A stretch of 56,077 bases of DNA from Bacteroidales bacterium. Lineage in GTDB: Bacteria > Bacteroidota > Bacteroidia > Bacteroidales > JAAYUG01. The position numbers and the translations under genes are program-made. The notes beneath the pieces were generated by a model. It was not told the DNA's origin. It made no database searches and saw only the letters and a program-made list of their open reading frames with translations. Below are positions 1-7,558 of the stretch, piece after piece. Location of the stretch: assembly GCA_012517825.1 (NCBI GenBank), contig JAAYUG010000173.1:1-56077 (forward strand), in the 5' to 3' direction. Position 1 is the first letter of the stretch, and every line of letters starts with the position of its first letter.

Positions 1-23
1 TGGTTCGAATCCAACCCCCGCTA
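1..23 (+). tRNA. tRNA, 3' end only (isotype not determined)
   Basis: The window opens inside a tRNA. Bases 1-15 give the 3' part of a T arm: TGG, the loop TTCGAAT, then CCAAC. Bases 16-22 (CCCCGCT) would be the 3' acceptor strand and A23 the discriminator. CCA is not encoded (CAA follows), which is common in this phylum. A fully paired partner would be AGCGGGG. An initiator tRNA with a mismatched first pair is also possible. The anticodon is outside the window, so the isotype cannot be read. Confidence 0.72.
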
Positions 24-31
24 CAACCGGT

Positions 32-62
32 AAAGCCAGTGACGAAAGTCTCTGGCTTTTTT
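32..62 (+). terminator. Rho-independent terminator of the tRNA transcript
   Basis: AAAGCCAG (32-39) pairs perfectly with CTGGCTTT (52-59) around a 12-base loop, and the stem runs into a T tract (57-62). It lies 9 bases after the tRNA end, so it most likely ends the tRNA transcript. Confidence 0.85.
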
Positions 63-178
63 CTTTCTGAGAGCTGCCAGATCCCATCTGAGCAGATCGA
101 AGAAAGAAAAAAGACAAAGGGATGCGAAGCAGACCTGGCTTAACCGGTGGTAAGCATCCCCAAAAAAAACTGACATTC

Positions 179-1540
179 TCATTCACGATGTGGTGTAAAT
201 TGTAACCAGTCCACTTCAAACAGGTTTTCTCCTTTTCCGTAGAATCTCAGCCATACCGCATGGACACCTTCTGTTGCCCTGACAGGAGCTGCAACAACTG
301 TCCAACCTCCTGTATAGGCAGGAACTTCTGCCTGTGCCACAGACCTTCCCCACGGCTGATCCACTGCCACATCGATAATGCCTCCCGAACCGACAGACCG
401 GACCCTGAAGAGCACGGAATCAACTCCTTTTCCAAAATCAATATATTTATATGCGGCTTTATCGTCATTCCTGATTCCTGCAAGAACCTCATTGGAAGGA
501 CTCTCCATAACAATACGGGTATTCCCGAAAAGAAGACAGGCTCTTTCCGCATCAATCAGTCTTTTTGCCGTCAGAGGCGGGCCGGCACCCTGGGAAGTCA
601 TCTCCACCTCATTGATGGTACCGTCATCATTAAAGGTAATCGGCTCAACGCATGCCTTCCGCATGGTATTGGAGGCATGGGTTGACCGGTGATAAAAAAC
701 ATACCATTTGCCGTTGAATTGAACAATGCTGCCGTGGTTGTTCCATACAGCAGGATCACAGTGGTCATTGTCGATGATGACCCCTCCGTAATGGTATGGG
801 CCCCATACATTTGAGGCCATGGCATACCCTAGGCAGGTGGGACGATTTGCCCTGCCCATGTGTGCATAGATAAAGTAATATATGCCGTTACGCTTAATAA
901 GGTACCCCCCTTCGTGAAAAAAATGTTCCTTTTCTGTCACAATTCCATCCCTGATGGTAGTTTCATCAATTTCGTCCATGCCGGGTTTCAGTTTCGCCAT
1001 TTTGGCCGAAAACTGACCCCAGACATAATAAGCCTGCCCGTCATCATCAATAAATACAGCAGGATCAATCTCCCGCAGAACAGAAGCATTCATTACCCTG
1101 CCCTTTCGGAAAGGTCCGAGAGGAGAAAGGGAAGTAGCTACACCTTCTGTGTTTTCAAATGAAGCAAGGCAGTAATACAGGTAATACACCCCATCTTTAT
1201 AAGCGCAGTCAGGTGCATACAAAAGGGCATCGCTGTAAGGAATTTCATCTCCTGAACCCTTTGAAGCAAACACATTCTCGGCAATTTGCCAGCTTCTTAA
1301 GTCTTCCGACCAGAGAACATCATGCCTCCATGAGCAATAATAGAAAGGGCTTTCATCCCGGGAACCATAAACATAAATTCTGCCGTCAGACCATACCTTA
1401 GCTGATGGATCGGCAATATACACTCCGGGGGGAACAATGGGATTCTGGGAAAAAACGCCCTGGTTCAATGAAATCTGAATCAACAACTGAGAAATAAAAA
1501 GACCGGTAAAATAGCGCGATAGGATAGTTTTTGCATGCAT
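179..1540 (-). CDS. Secreted glycoside hydrolase family 43 with C-terminal CBM6-like module
   Basis: Predicted exported glycosidase of the beta-xylosidase / alpha-L-arabinofuranosidase / arabinanase group. A signal peptide covers about residues 1-31. The five-blade GH43 domain covers about 38-320. The three expected acids are visible: D44 (YIADPSAKVW, general base), D159 (REIDPAVF, pKa modulator) and E210 (HEGGYLI, general acid). About residues 350-450 look like a carbohydrate-binding module of the CBM6 type (KYIDFGKGVDSVLFRV, ending EVDWLQF). Length (453 aa) fits a GH43-CBM6 protein. It stands alone, with no SusC/D or other glycosidase beside it, and diverges from the sulfate genes. Substrate cannot be chosen from sequence alone. 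Confidence 0.9.
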   Translation of the reverse strand: MHAKTILSRYFTGLFISQLLIQISLNQGVFSQNPIVPPGVYIADPSAKVWSDGRIYVYGSRDESPFYYCSWRHDVLWSEDLRSWQIAENVFASKGSGDEIPYSDALLYAPDCAYKDGVYYLYYCLASFENTEGVATSLSPLGPFRKGRVMNASVLREIDPAVFIDDDGQAYYVWGQFSAKMAKLKPGMDEIDETTIRDGIVTEKEHFFHEGGYLIKRNGIYYFIYAHMGRANRPTCLGYAMASNVWGPYHYGGVIIDNDHCDPAVWNNHGSIVQFNGKWYVFYHRSTHASNTMRKACVEPITFNDDGTINEVEMTSQGAGPPLTAKRLIDAERACLLFGNTRIVMESPSNEVLAGIRNDDKAAYKYIDFGKGVDSVLFRVRSVGSGGIIDVAVDQPWGRSVAQAEVPAYTGGWTVVAAPVRATEGVHAVWLRFYGKGENLFEVDWLQFTPHRE

Positions 1541-1679
1541 GGAAGAAACCTGTTTATTGCCCGAAGATCGTAATTAAAATCATCATGGCAAAATATACCA
1601 TACCGAACACTGTCCGTCATTTCGCGCTGGCCAATACCCTTTTCTGATTCTATGGCATCAGACGCTAAGACCCCACCTC

Positions 1680-1722
1680 TACGTATTTCAGCTTATAAGT
1701 ATTGTACGTATCACTTTACGTA
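1680..1722. promoter_or_regulatory. Three TACGTA palindromes upstream of the sulfate cluster
   Basis: TACGTA occurs at 1680-1685, 1705-1710 and 1717-1722, between the divergent GH43 gene and the sulfate assimilation genes. A six-base palindrome three times in 43 bases is more than expected by chance and could be a regulator binding site. No regulator gene is adjacent and no clear TAnnTTTG box was found here, so the function is inferred only. Confidence 0.35.
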
Positions 1723-1819
1723 ATTTCCTGTATTGACAGCATGGAATAACAGGAATATATTTGCCGGAACTCCAGTTGCCGTAAAACCCTTCGGCAAAAG
1801 CAACCTGAAACAGAACCAT

Positions 1820-2086
1820 ATGACTCCATTACGCGACCATCCGGCAAAAAGTATACTGAAAGCTATCAGCTGGCGTATCATCGGGACGATTGACACAATG
1901 GTCATATCCTATCTTCTCACAGGCAGGCTGGTAATTGCATTGTCCATAGGATCAATAGAAGTTTTCACTAAAATGATTCTCTATTATTTCCATGAACGTG
2001 CCTGGGAATACTTTCCGCAACAAAAATTGCGTTTCCCTTTTCTTTTTTCTGGATTTTTCAGATTCATTCAAAGAGCAAAATCATGA
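1820..2086 (+). CDS. DUF2061 small membrane protein, first gene of sulfate cluster
   Basis: An 88-residue protein with the DUF2061 pattern: SILKAISWRIIGTIDTMV leading into two hydrophobic segments (about 20-36 and 40-56 from this start) and an aromatic/basic tail. The function of the family is unknown, but members are often found next to sulfate assimilation genes, as here. The frame is open from a TTG at 1733, but the family normally starts a few residues before the conserved block, so ATG 1820 is chosen. Its stop overlaps the start of the reductase gene (ATGA, 2083-2086), implying coupled translation. Confidence 0.8.
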   Translation: MTPLRDHPAKSILKAISWRIIGTIDTMVISYLLTGRLVIALSIGSIEVFTKMILYYFHERAWEYFPQQKLRFPFLFSGFFRFIQRAKS

Positions 2087-2811
2087 TACAGGAAAACATC
2101 GGGGGCGAAAGACTCACCGACATTCTCTCGGAACAATATAAAAATGCTCAGCCGGAAACCATTCTGAAAGAACTGACAGAACGTTATCCCGGTCAGGTGG
2201 TATTTTCCACAAGTTTCGGGCTGGAAGACCAGGTGATTACCGATATGATATCGGCTTCCGGACTTGCGGTAAAAGTTTTTACCATTGATACCGGCCGGTT
2301 ATTTCCTGAAACATATAAAACCTGGCAGCGGACTCTTGAGAAATATACTGTGTCAATAAAGGTGTATTATCCCGAACAAAACCTGCTGGAACAGATGCTG
2401 AGCCGGAAAGGGCCATTCAGTTTTTACGAGTCAAAAGAAAACCGGATCGAATGTTGCCATATCAGAAAGGTTCTTCCTTTACAGCGGGCACTACTGGGGG
2501 AGAAAATCTGGGTTACCGGTTTGCGGGCAGAACAATCGGAAAGCCGCAAAGGTCAGGCTCTGTTTCAATGGGATAGCGGACATCAGATAATAAAATACAA
2601 TCCTTTGTTCACCTGGTCAACAGAAGATGTGCGCAGGTATATCATCTCCCGGAATGTTCCCTATAACTCCCTTCACGACAAAGGATTTCCCAGTATAGGT
2701 TGTCAACCCTGCACACGAGCCATCAGGGAAGGGGAGGATTTCCGGGCAGGACGCTGGTGGTGGGAAAGCAATTCTTCAAAAGAATGCGGACTCCATACAG
2801 TCTCTGCATGA
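2083..2811 (+). CDS. cysH: Adenylyl-sulfate (APS) reductase, CysH family
   Basis: Cytoplasmic enzyme reducing activated sulfate to sulfite. The PAPS-reductase fold starts with STSFGLEDQV (residues 42-51). The pair C124-C125 and the pair C207-x2-C210 match the four cysteines that hold a [4Fe-4S] cluster in APS-type reductases. PAPS-type enzymes lack them. The catalytic cysteine is C235 in ECGLH near the C terminus. At 242 aa the length is normal. With cysD and cysN directly downstream and no cysC in the cluster, the predicted route is sulfate to APS to sulfite without PAPS. The APS preference is inferred from the cysteines. Confidence 0.92.
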   Translation: MIQENIGGERLTDILSEQYKNAQPETILKELTERYPGQVVFSTSFGLEDQVITDMISASGLAVKVFTIDTGRLFPETYKTWQRTLEKYTVSIKVYYPEQNLLEQMLSRKGPFSFYESKENRIECCHIRKVLPLQRALLGEKIWVTGLRAEQSESRKGQALFQWDSGHQIIKYNPLFTWSTEDVRRYIISRNVPYNSLHDKGFPSIGCQPCTRAIREGEDFRAGRWWWESNSSKECGLHTVSA

Positions 2812-2848
2812 GTTTCAGAAGGAATAACATGTTAACCTGAAAAAGAAT

Positions 2849-3775
2849 ATGAATAAAAGGGACCAAATGGAAATAGCAGTACCGACCGGCCATCTGACCG
2901 AACTGGAAGATGAAGCCATCTATGTACTGAGGGAGGTTGCCGCGCAATTTGAGCGGGCCGTTATTCTTTTCTCCGGCGGAAAAGACAGTATTGTTCTTGT
3001 GCATCTGGCGATGAAGGCTTTTTACCCTGCCCTGCCTCCGTTTTCCATGCTGCATATTGATACCGGTCATAATTTTCAGGAAACGTTAGAATTCCGTGAC
3101 GCACTGGCCCGAAAAACCGGTTTGCCTTTGTTCGTAAGATATGTTGAAGACAGCATCAGACAGGGAAAGGTAAAAGACGAAACCGGCTACAATGCCAGCC
3201 GGAATGTACTGCAAACAGTCACTCTTCTTGACGCAATTGAAGAGCTGCACATAGATGCCGCCATTGGTGGAGGCAGGCGGGATGAAGAAAAGGCCCGTGC
3301 CAAAGAACGTTTTTTCTCCCACCGGAATGAATTCGGACAATGGGATCCCCGGAACCAGAGGCCGGAGCTCTGGAATATTTTTAACGGCCGGAAAAACCCC
3401 GGTGAACATTTTCGCGTTTTTCCCATCAGCAACTGGACAGAACTGGATGTGTGGCTCTATATCATGAAGGAAGAAATTCCCGTTCCTTCGCTTTATTTTA
3501 CGCATCGCCGGGAAGTATTTTTCCGTGACGGAATCTGGCTGGCCAATGCTCCCTTTATGACCCGTAAAAACTCTGAGACCATTGAGATACGTGATGTCAG
3601 ATGCCGCACCATCGGCGATATTACCTGCACGGGATTAACCCTTTCCAGGGCTTCTACCGTCGAAGAAATTGTGCAGGAAATAGCTGCATCGCGTGTTACC
3701 GAGCGCGGTGGCAGATACGACGACAAACGGTCGGAAGCCGCCATGGAAGATAGAAAAAGGGAAGGCTATTTTTAA
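2849..3775 (+). CDS. cysD: Sulfate adenylyltransferase subunit 2
   Basis: Small catalytic subunit of the heterodimeric ATP sulfurylase, making APS from ATP and sulfate. The PP-loop of the N-type ATP pyrophosphatase fold is SGGKDS (residues 42-47). LHIDTGHNF and GGRRDEEKARAKER are typical family blocks. It is 308 aa, close to the usual length, and ends in the characteristic Lys/Arg-rich tail (MEDRKREGYF). It follows cysH by 37 bases and precedes its GTPase partner cysN by 75 bases. Confidence 0.95.
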   Translation: MNKRDQMEIAVPTGHLTELEDEAIYVLREVAAQFERAVILFSGGKDSIVLVHLAMKAFYPALPPFSMLHIDTGHNFQETLEFRDALARKTGLPLFVRYVEDSIRQGKVKDETGYNASRNVLQTVTLLDAIEELHIDAAIGGGRRDEEKARAKERFFSHRNEFGQWDPRNQRPELWNIFNGRKNPGEHFRVFPISNWTELDVWLYIMKEEIPVPSLYFTHRREVFFRDGIWLANAPFMTRKNSETIEIRDVRCRTIGDITCTGLTLSRASTVEEIVQEIAASRVTERGGRYDDKRSEAAMEDRKREGYF

Positions 3776-3850
3776 ATAACCTGTCCCGAATGTTTGTTCC
3801 CTTAATTCCCAGTAGAACCTATAGTTTAAAAACTCCCAACCATTCCGAAA

Positions 3851-5122
3851 ATGAACAGTATGAACCAATATCATCCTTCCCCAATGCCCTTGTTAAGGTT
3901 TACCACGGCAGGCAGTGTAGATGACGGAAAAAGCACCCTCATCGGACGACTTCTTTTTGACAGCAAGTCCATCTTTGAAGATCAACTCGATGCGATCGCC
4001 CTGGCCAGTAAACGGCGCGGCGAAAGCCAGATCAACCTGAGCCTTCTTACTGACGGACTGCGGGCGGAAAGGGAACAGGGCATCACAATCGATGTGGCTT
4101 ACCGGTATTTTTCCACTCCCCGCAGAAAATTCATTATTGCCGATACCCCGGGGCACTTTCAGTACACCCGCAACATGGTAACAGGAGCTTCAACGGCTCA
4201 CCTCGCCCTGATCCTGGTTGATGCCCGGAACGGCATCGTCGAACAAACCATCCGCCATACCTTCATCGCATCCCTTCTTGGCATACAACACGTCCTTGTT
4301 TGCATCAATAAAATGGATCTGGTCAATTACGAAGAAGGCGTTTACCTGAAAATCCTGTCTGCATTCCAGAAAATTATCAGGCGGCTGGGATTAAAAGATG
4401 TGCAGTTTATTCCCATAAGCGCCCTGCAGGGCGATAATATCGTGGAGAAATCATCCAACATGCCATGGTATGCAGGAAAAACCCTGCTGGAAGTTCTGGA
4501 AGAAACCCCGGCTGAAAATGCAGGTTCAGAAAGAGGACGCTTTCCTGTACAATATGTTATACGCCCTGATCAGCAAAAATTCCCCGATTTCCGCGGCTAT
4601 GCAGGCCGTGTTTCGGGTGGCAGGTTCTATAAAAACCAAAAAGTGACCGTTTTACCTTCCGGCATGAAAGCAACCATTCTGACTGTCAGAAAAGGAACCC
4701 ATGAAATGGAAACTGCTTTCAACGGCAGTTCTGTCATCATCAGCCTTGATAAGGATATTGACATCGGAAGAGGCAGTCTTATTGTGCCCGAGCAGGATCT
4801 GCCACACAACAGTTCCTCCCTTCAGGCAATGATCTCCTGGTTCAGCGAGGCACCAATGAATCCGAATGCCCGGTATTTGCTGATGCATGTTACCGGTACA
4901 TACAAATGCCGCATCGAAGAAATTCTTTCCGTAACGGACATGAATACTCTTGATGAAAAGCAAGGCCGCCCTCTCGAAATGAATGATATCGGCAAAGTTC
5001 AGTTAAAGCTGGCTAAACCATTGTTTTTTGACCCGTACAAGGAAAACCGTACTACCGGAAGTTTTATCCTTATCGACGAGGTTACCAATGCAACCGTTGC
5101 TGCCGGTATGATTGAAGGCTGA
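3851..5122 (+). CDS. cysN: Sulfate adenylyltransferase subunit 1 (GTPase)
   Basis: Elongation-factor-like GTPase that couples GTP hydrolysis to APS synthesis by CysD. The P-loop is GSVDDGKST (residues 21-29). DTPGH (G3) and NKMD (G4) follow, then EF-Tu-like beta-barrel domains. At 423 aa it ends after the barrels, so it is not the longer CysNC form fused to APS kinase. This agrees with the APS-type reductase upstream. ATG 3851 is used; a second in-frame ATG lies three codons later. Confidence 0.95.
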   Translation: MNSMNQYHPSPMPLLRFTTAGSVDDGKSTLIGRLLFDSKSIFEDQLDAIALASKRRGESQINLSLLTDGLRAEREQGITIDVAYRYFSTPRRKFIIADTPGHFQYTRNMVTGASTAHLALILVDARNGIVEQTIRHTFIASLLGIQHVLVCINKMDLVNYEEGVYLKILSAFQKIIRRLGLKDVQFIPISALQGDNIVEKSSNMPWYAGKTLLEVLEETPAENAGSERGRFPVQYVIRPDQQKFPDFRGYAGRVSGGRFYKNQKVTVLPSGMKATILTVRKGTHEMETAFNGSSVIISLDKDIDIGRGSLIVPEQDLPHNSSSLQAMISWFSEAPMNPNARYLLMHVTGTYKCRIEEILSVTDMNTLDEKQGRPLEMNDIGKVQLKLAKPLFFDPYKENRTTGSFILIDEVTNATVAAGMIEG

Positions 5123-5204
5123 CTTCACCGGCAAAATCCATCAGGAGATTCACACCGAAACGATAAAAATCATACATTTATCGTCCGGAATAAAATCGAA
5201 TTGT

Positions 5205-6314
5205 ATGAAGAAGATTTCGGTGATGTTGCTTGCCTGGATTTTTTGTGCATTTGCCCTATCGGGCCAGCCTGCCCAGCCTTATAGTTTTCCTTCGGTTCCC
5301 GGTTACCATACCCTGTTGTGTGATTTCCATATCCACACAGTTTTTTCTGACGGACTTGTTTGGCCAACCATCCGGGTTGATGAGGCTCTTCGCGAAGGGC
5401 TTGATGCCATAGCCATTACGGATCATCTGGAATACACTCCCCACGACAGGGACATTCCGGCCGTTGATTTTAACCGTTCATACGAAATAGCAGCCGAATA
5501 CGGATCCGAAAAAGGCCTTATTGTTATTCATGGTTCTGAAATTACACGCGATATGCCTCCCGGCCATCTGAATGCCCTTTTTCTTTCCAACAGCAACGCC
5601 CTGAAAAAAGATGATCCGCTGGAGGCAATCCGCGAAGCAAAAAAGCAAGGGGCATGGATTTTCTGGAACCATCCCATGTGGACTGCCCAGAAACCGGACG
5701 GCATGGCTGAACTGACACCTCTTCATAAACAGCTTCTGAAAGAAAATCTGTTTGACGGGATTGAAGTTGTAAATGATTACAATTTCTCCGACGAAGCCTT
5801 TGAAATTGCTCTGAAAAACAATCTCACCATTCTGGCCAATTCCGATATTCACGGGATGATTGAATGGAGCTTCCCGGAGCCCCAAACAGGCCACCGGCCC
5901 ATTACTCTTGTTTTTGCCCGTGAAAAGTCGGCAGATGCCATCAGAGAAGCTCTGGAAAACCATCGTACCGTCATATGGCATGCCCAACTTCTCGCCGGTA
6001 CTCAGGAATTCCTTGAACCCCTGATCAAAGCCTCTCTTGTTGTCGAATCGGCAGTTTATGAGCCAAAGACCTCCGTTGTTTCCGTAACATTGAGCAATAA
6101 AAGCAGCCAGGATTTGTTCATCGAAAACATCGGCAGGTTTACCCTGCATAACACAGGGCCCTTCTTTAAAATCAAAGCCGGTGAAAAATATGTTGTGGAA
6201 GTGAAGACCATTTCAAATCTCAGCCAGTTTGAGCTTCCTCTCAGGATATTGAACGCTTATATTGCTCCGGGGAAGAATCTCAGACTAAGTTATCTGATCA
6301 GCCCGGAAAAATAG
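5205..6314 (+). CDS. Exported PHP-domain phosphoesterase (paralogue 1)
   Basis: Metal-dependent PHP-family protein with a signal peptide (MKKISVMLLAWIFCAFALSG). Metal-ligand motifs are visible in order: CDFHIHTVFSDG, AITDH, GSEITRD, FWNHPMW and NSDIH. The reading frame is open from 5112, overlapping cysN, but the first 31 residues are hydrophilic and precede the signal peptide, so ATG 5205 is preferred. After the PHP domain (to about residue 280) there is a beta-rich C-terminal part. It is a clear paralogue of the protein at 21542-22627, roughly half identical by eye. Likely a periplasmic phosphatase or phosphodiesterase. Substrate unknown, and its link to the sulfate genes may be only positional. 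Confidence 0.85.
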   Translation: MKKISVMLLAWIFCAFALSGQPAQPYSFPSVPGYHTLLCDFHIHTVFSDGLVWPTIRVDEALREGLDAIAITDHLEYTPHDRDIPAVDFNRSYEIAAEYGSEKGLIVIHGSEITRDMPPGHLNALFLSNSNALKKDDPLEAIREAKKQGAWIFWNHPMWTAQKPDGMAELTPLHKQLLKENLFDGIEVVNDYNFSDEAFEIALKNNLTILANSDIHGMIEWSFPEPQTGHRPITLVFAREKSADAIREALENHRTVIWHAQLLAGTQEFLEPLIKASLVVESAVYEPKTSVVSVTLSNKSSQDLFIENIGRFTLHNTGPFFKIKAGEKYVVEVKTISNLSQFELPLRILNAYIAPGKNLRLSYLISPEK

Positions 6315-6323
6315 TTTTACGTA

Positions 6324-7376
6324 ATGATCCTTATCCGCGAAGCCACGGAAGCTGACAACGAAGCCCTGCAACAGCTGAACAGGGAAGCCCCTATGCGCGG
6401 AAACCTCACCATTCGCGTGGAAAGGATCCCTGATTTTTTTGCCATCAACCGGAGAATTGGCCCGTTTAAAACGATGGTAGCTGAAACCGGAGGACGAATT
6501 GCCGGTGTGCTCACCATAGCCAGGCATCCTGCCGTTCTGGAAGGTAAAGTTCAGGAGATCGGAGTAATTCGTGATATTAAAATTCACCCCGATTTTCGCG
6601 GGTCAACGGCCCTGTTCCGCCTGCTGTATACCTTTCTGCAGTATGCCCTCAACCAGAAATGGAATATCCTGTATGCCACAGCCCTGAAAGGAAATGCAAG
6701 GGTCATCAGCCTCATGGGAGGCAGGGCCGGCCTTCCCTCCCTGGTGCCGGCAGGACATTTTATTCAGTTTAATTTCTTTCCTAAAAGACGGTATAAAGGA
6801 ACAACCCGCTATCAGATTATAACAGAGGAACCGTCTGACGATTTACTTGCTTTTTTCAACGCATGGTATAGCCGGTACAAGTTCGGTCCGGTTATTTCGG
6901 CCGAATCCCTGCACGACTCTGTTGTGCTCTCCGCATGGAAAAACAATGTGCGGCATGCCTCCATTGTTCTGCAGGATGTTTCCAATTTCCGGCAGAACGT
7001 GGTCGAAGACTGGTCATTTACTACCGGCCTGGTAATCCGCCTCTGGCAGTTTTTCCATATGTTCCTCCCTCTGCCCCTTCCTCCCCGGAAAGGAAAACCT
7101 TTACGGTGCTTGTATGTTCGTTATTTTGCGGCTACCGAAGGTACTGCCTGTGCTCTGGCATCCCTGATGACCAGAGCACGTAAAATGGCCTGGGATGGCA
7201 GGTACACCTTTTTGTCAGCAGGTCTACATTACCGCGATCCGTTGCTGAAAATTTTCAGAAAACACCCGTCAATTCCCGCCAGGCTATATGCTTTCATCCT
7301 GAGCCTGGAAGATAACAATGCATCCGCCAGGTGCATTTCCGGGGACATTCTTTTCAATGATTTTACCCTGATATAA
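6324..7376 (+). CDS. GNAT-like N-acetyltransferase domain protein
   Basis: A 350-residue cytoplasmic protein whose first 150 residues look like a GNAT fold: MILIREATEADNEALQQLNR, an acceptor strand AGVLTIAR, then VIRDIKIHPDFRGS, which corresponds to the acetyl-CoA-binding segment. The second half could be another degenerate GNAT-like domain, but no confident motif is visible. It starts 9 bases after the PHP gene, so the two are probably co-transcribed. Substrate unknown. Confidence 0.72.
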   Translation: MILIREATEADNEALQQLNREAPMRGNLTIRVERIPDFFAINRRIGPFKTMVAETGGRIAGVLTIARHPAVLEGKVQEIGVIRDIKIHPDFRGSTALFRLLYTFLQYALNQKWNILYATALKGNARVISLMGGRAGLPSLVPAGHFIQFNFFPKRRYKGTTRYQIITEEPSDDLLAFFNAWYSRYKFGPVISAESLHDSVVLSAWKNNVRHASIVLQDVSNFRQNVVEDWSFTTGLVIRLWQFFHMFLPLPLPPRKGKPLRCLYVRYFAATEGTACALASLMTRARKMAWDGRYTFLSAGLHYRDPLLKIFRKHPSIPARLYAFILSLEDNNASARCISGDILFNDFTLI

Positions 7377-7380
7377 CCTG

Positions 7381-7512
7381 CATTGCGCTTTAATTGCGCA
7401 ATGTGTCAAAGGAGATGCTTTCATTTCGTTTCAGCGGGGTTAAGCCGGATTCCTGCACGTAAGAGCCACCAACTCAGCATCAGGTCGCTTAAAATTCCTG
7501 ATGCGTAATCCG
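7381..7512 (+). repeat. Structured intergenic element, copy 1
   Basis: Non-coding element between two convergent genes, starting 4 bases after the GNAT stop. Hairpin 1: CATTGCGC (7381-7388) with GCGCAATG (7396-7403). Core: TTCGTTTCAGCGGGGTT (7425-7441). Outer stem: CGGATT (7446-7451) with AATCCG (7507-7512). Inner hairpin: GCATCAGG (7477-7484) with CCTGATGC (7497-7504). The same architecture, with an identical 17-base core but changed and still complementary stems, occurs inverted at 28204-28341. Hairpin 1 might also act as a terminator for the GNAT gene, though no T tract follows. Confidence 0.75.
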
Positions 7513-7558
7513 TGATAAATCGTTTTAGGCCTTCAAACTGGCGACAAAAAGAAGTAAA

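Noticed and set aside
119-160. Inverted repeat GGGATGC/GCATCCC after the GH43 gene
   Set aside because: Loop of 28 bases and no T tract on the minus strand; too weak to call a terminator.
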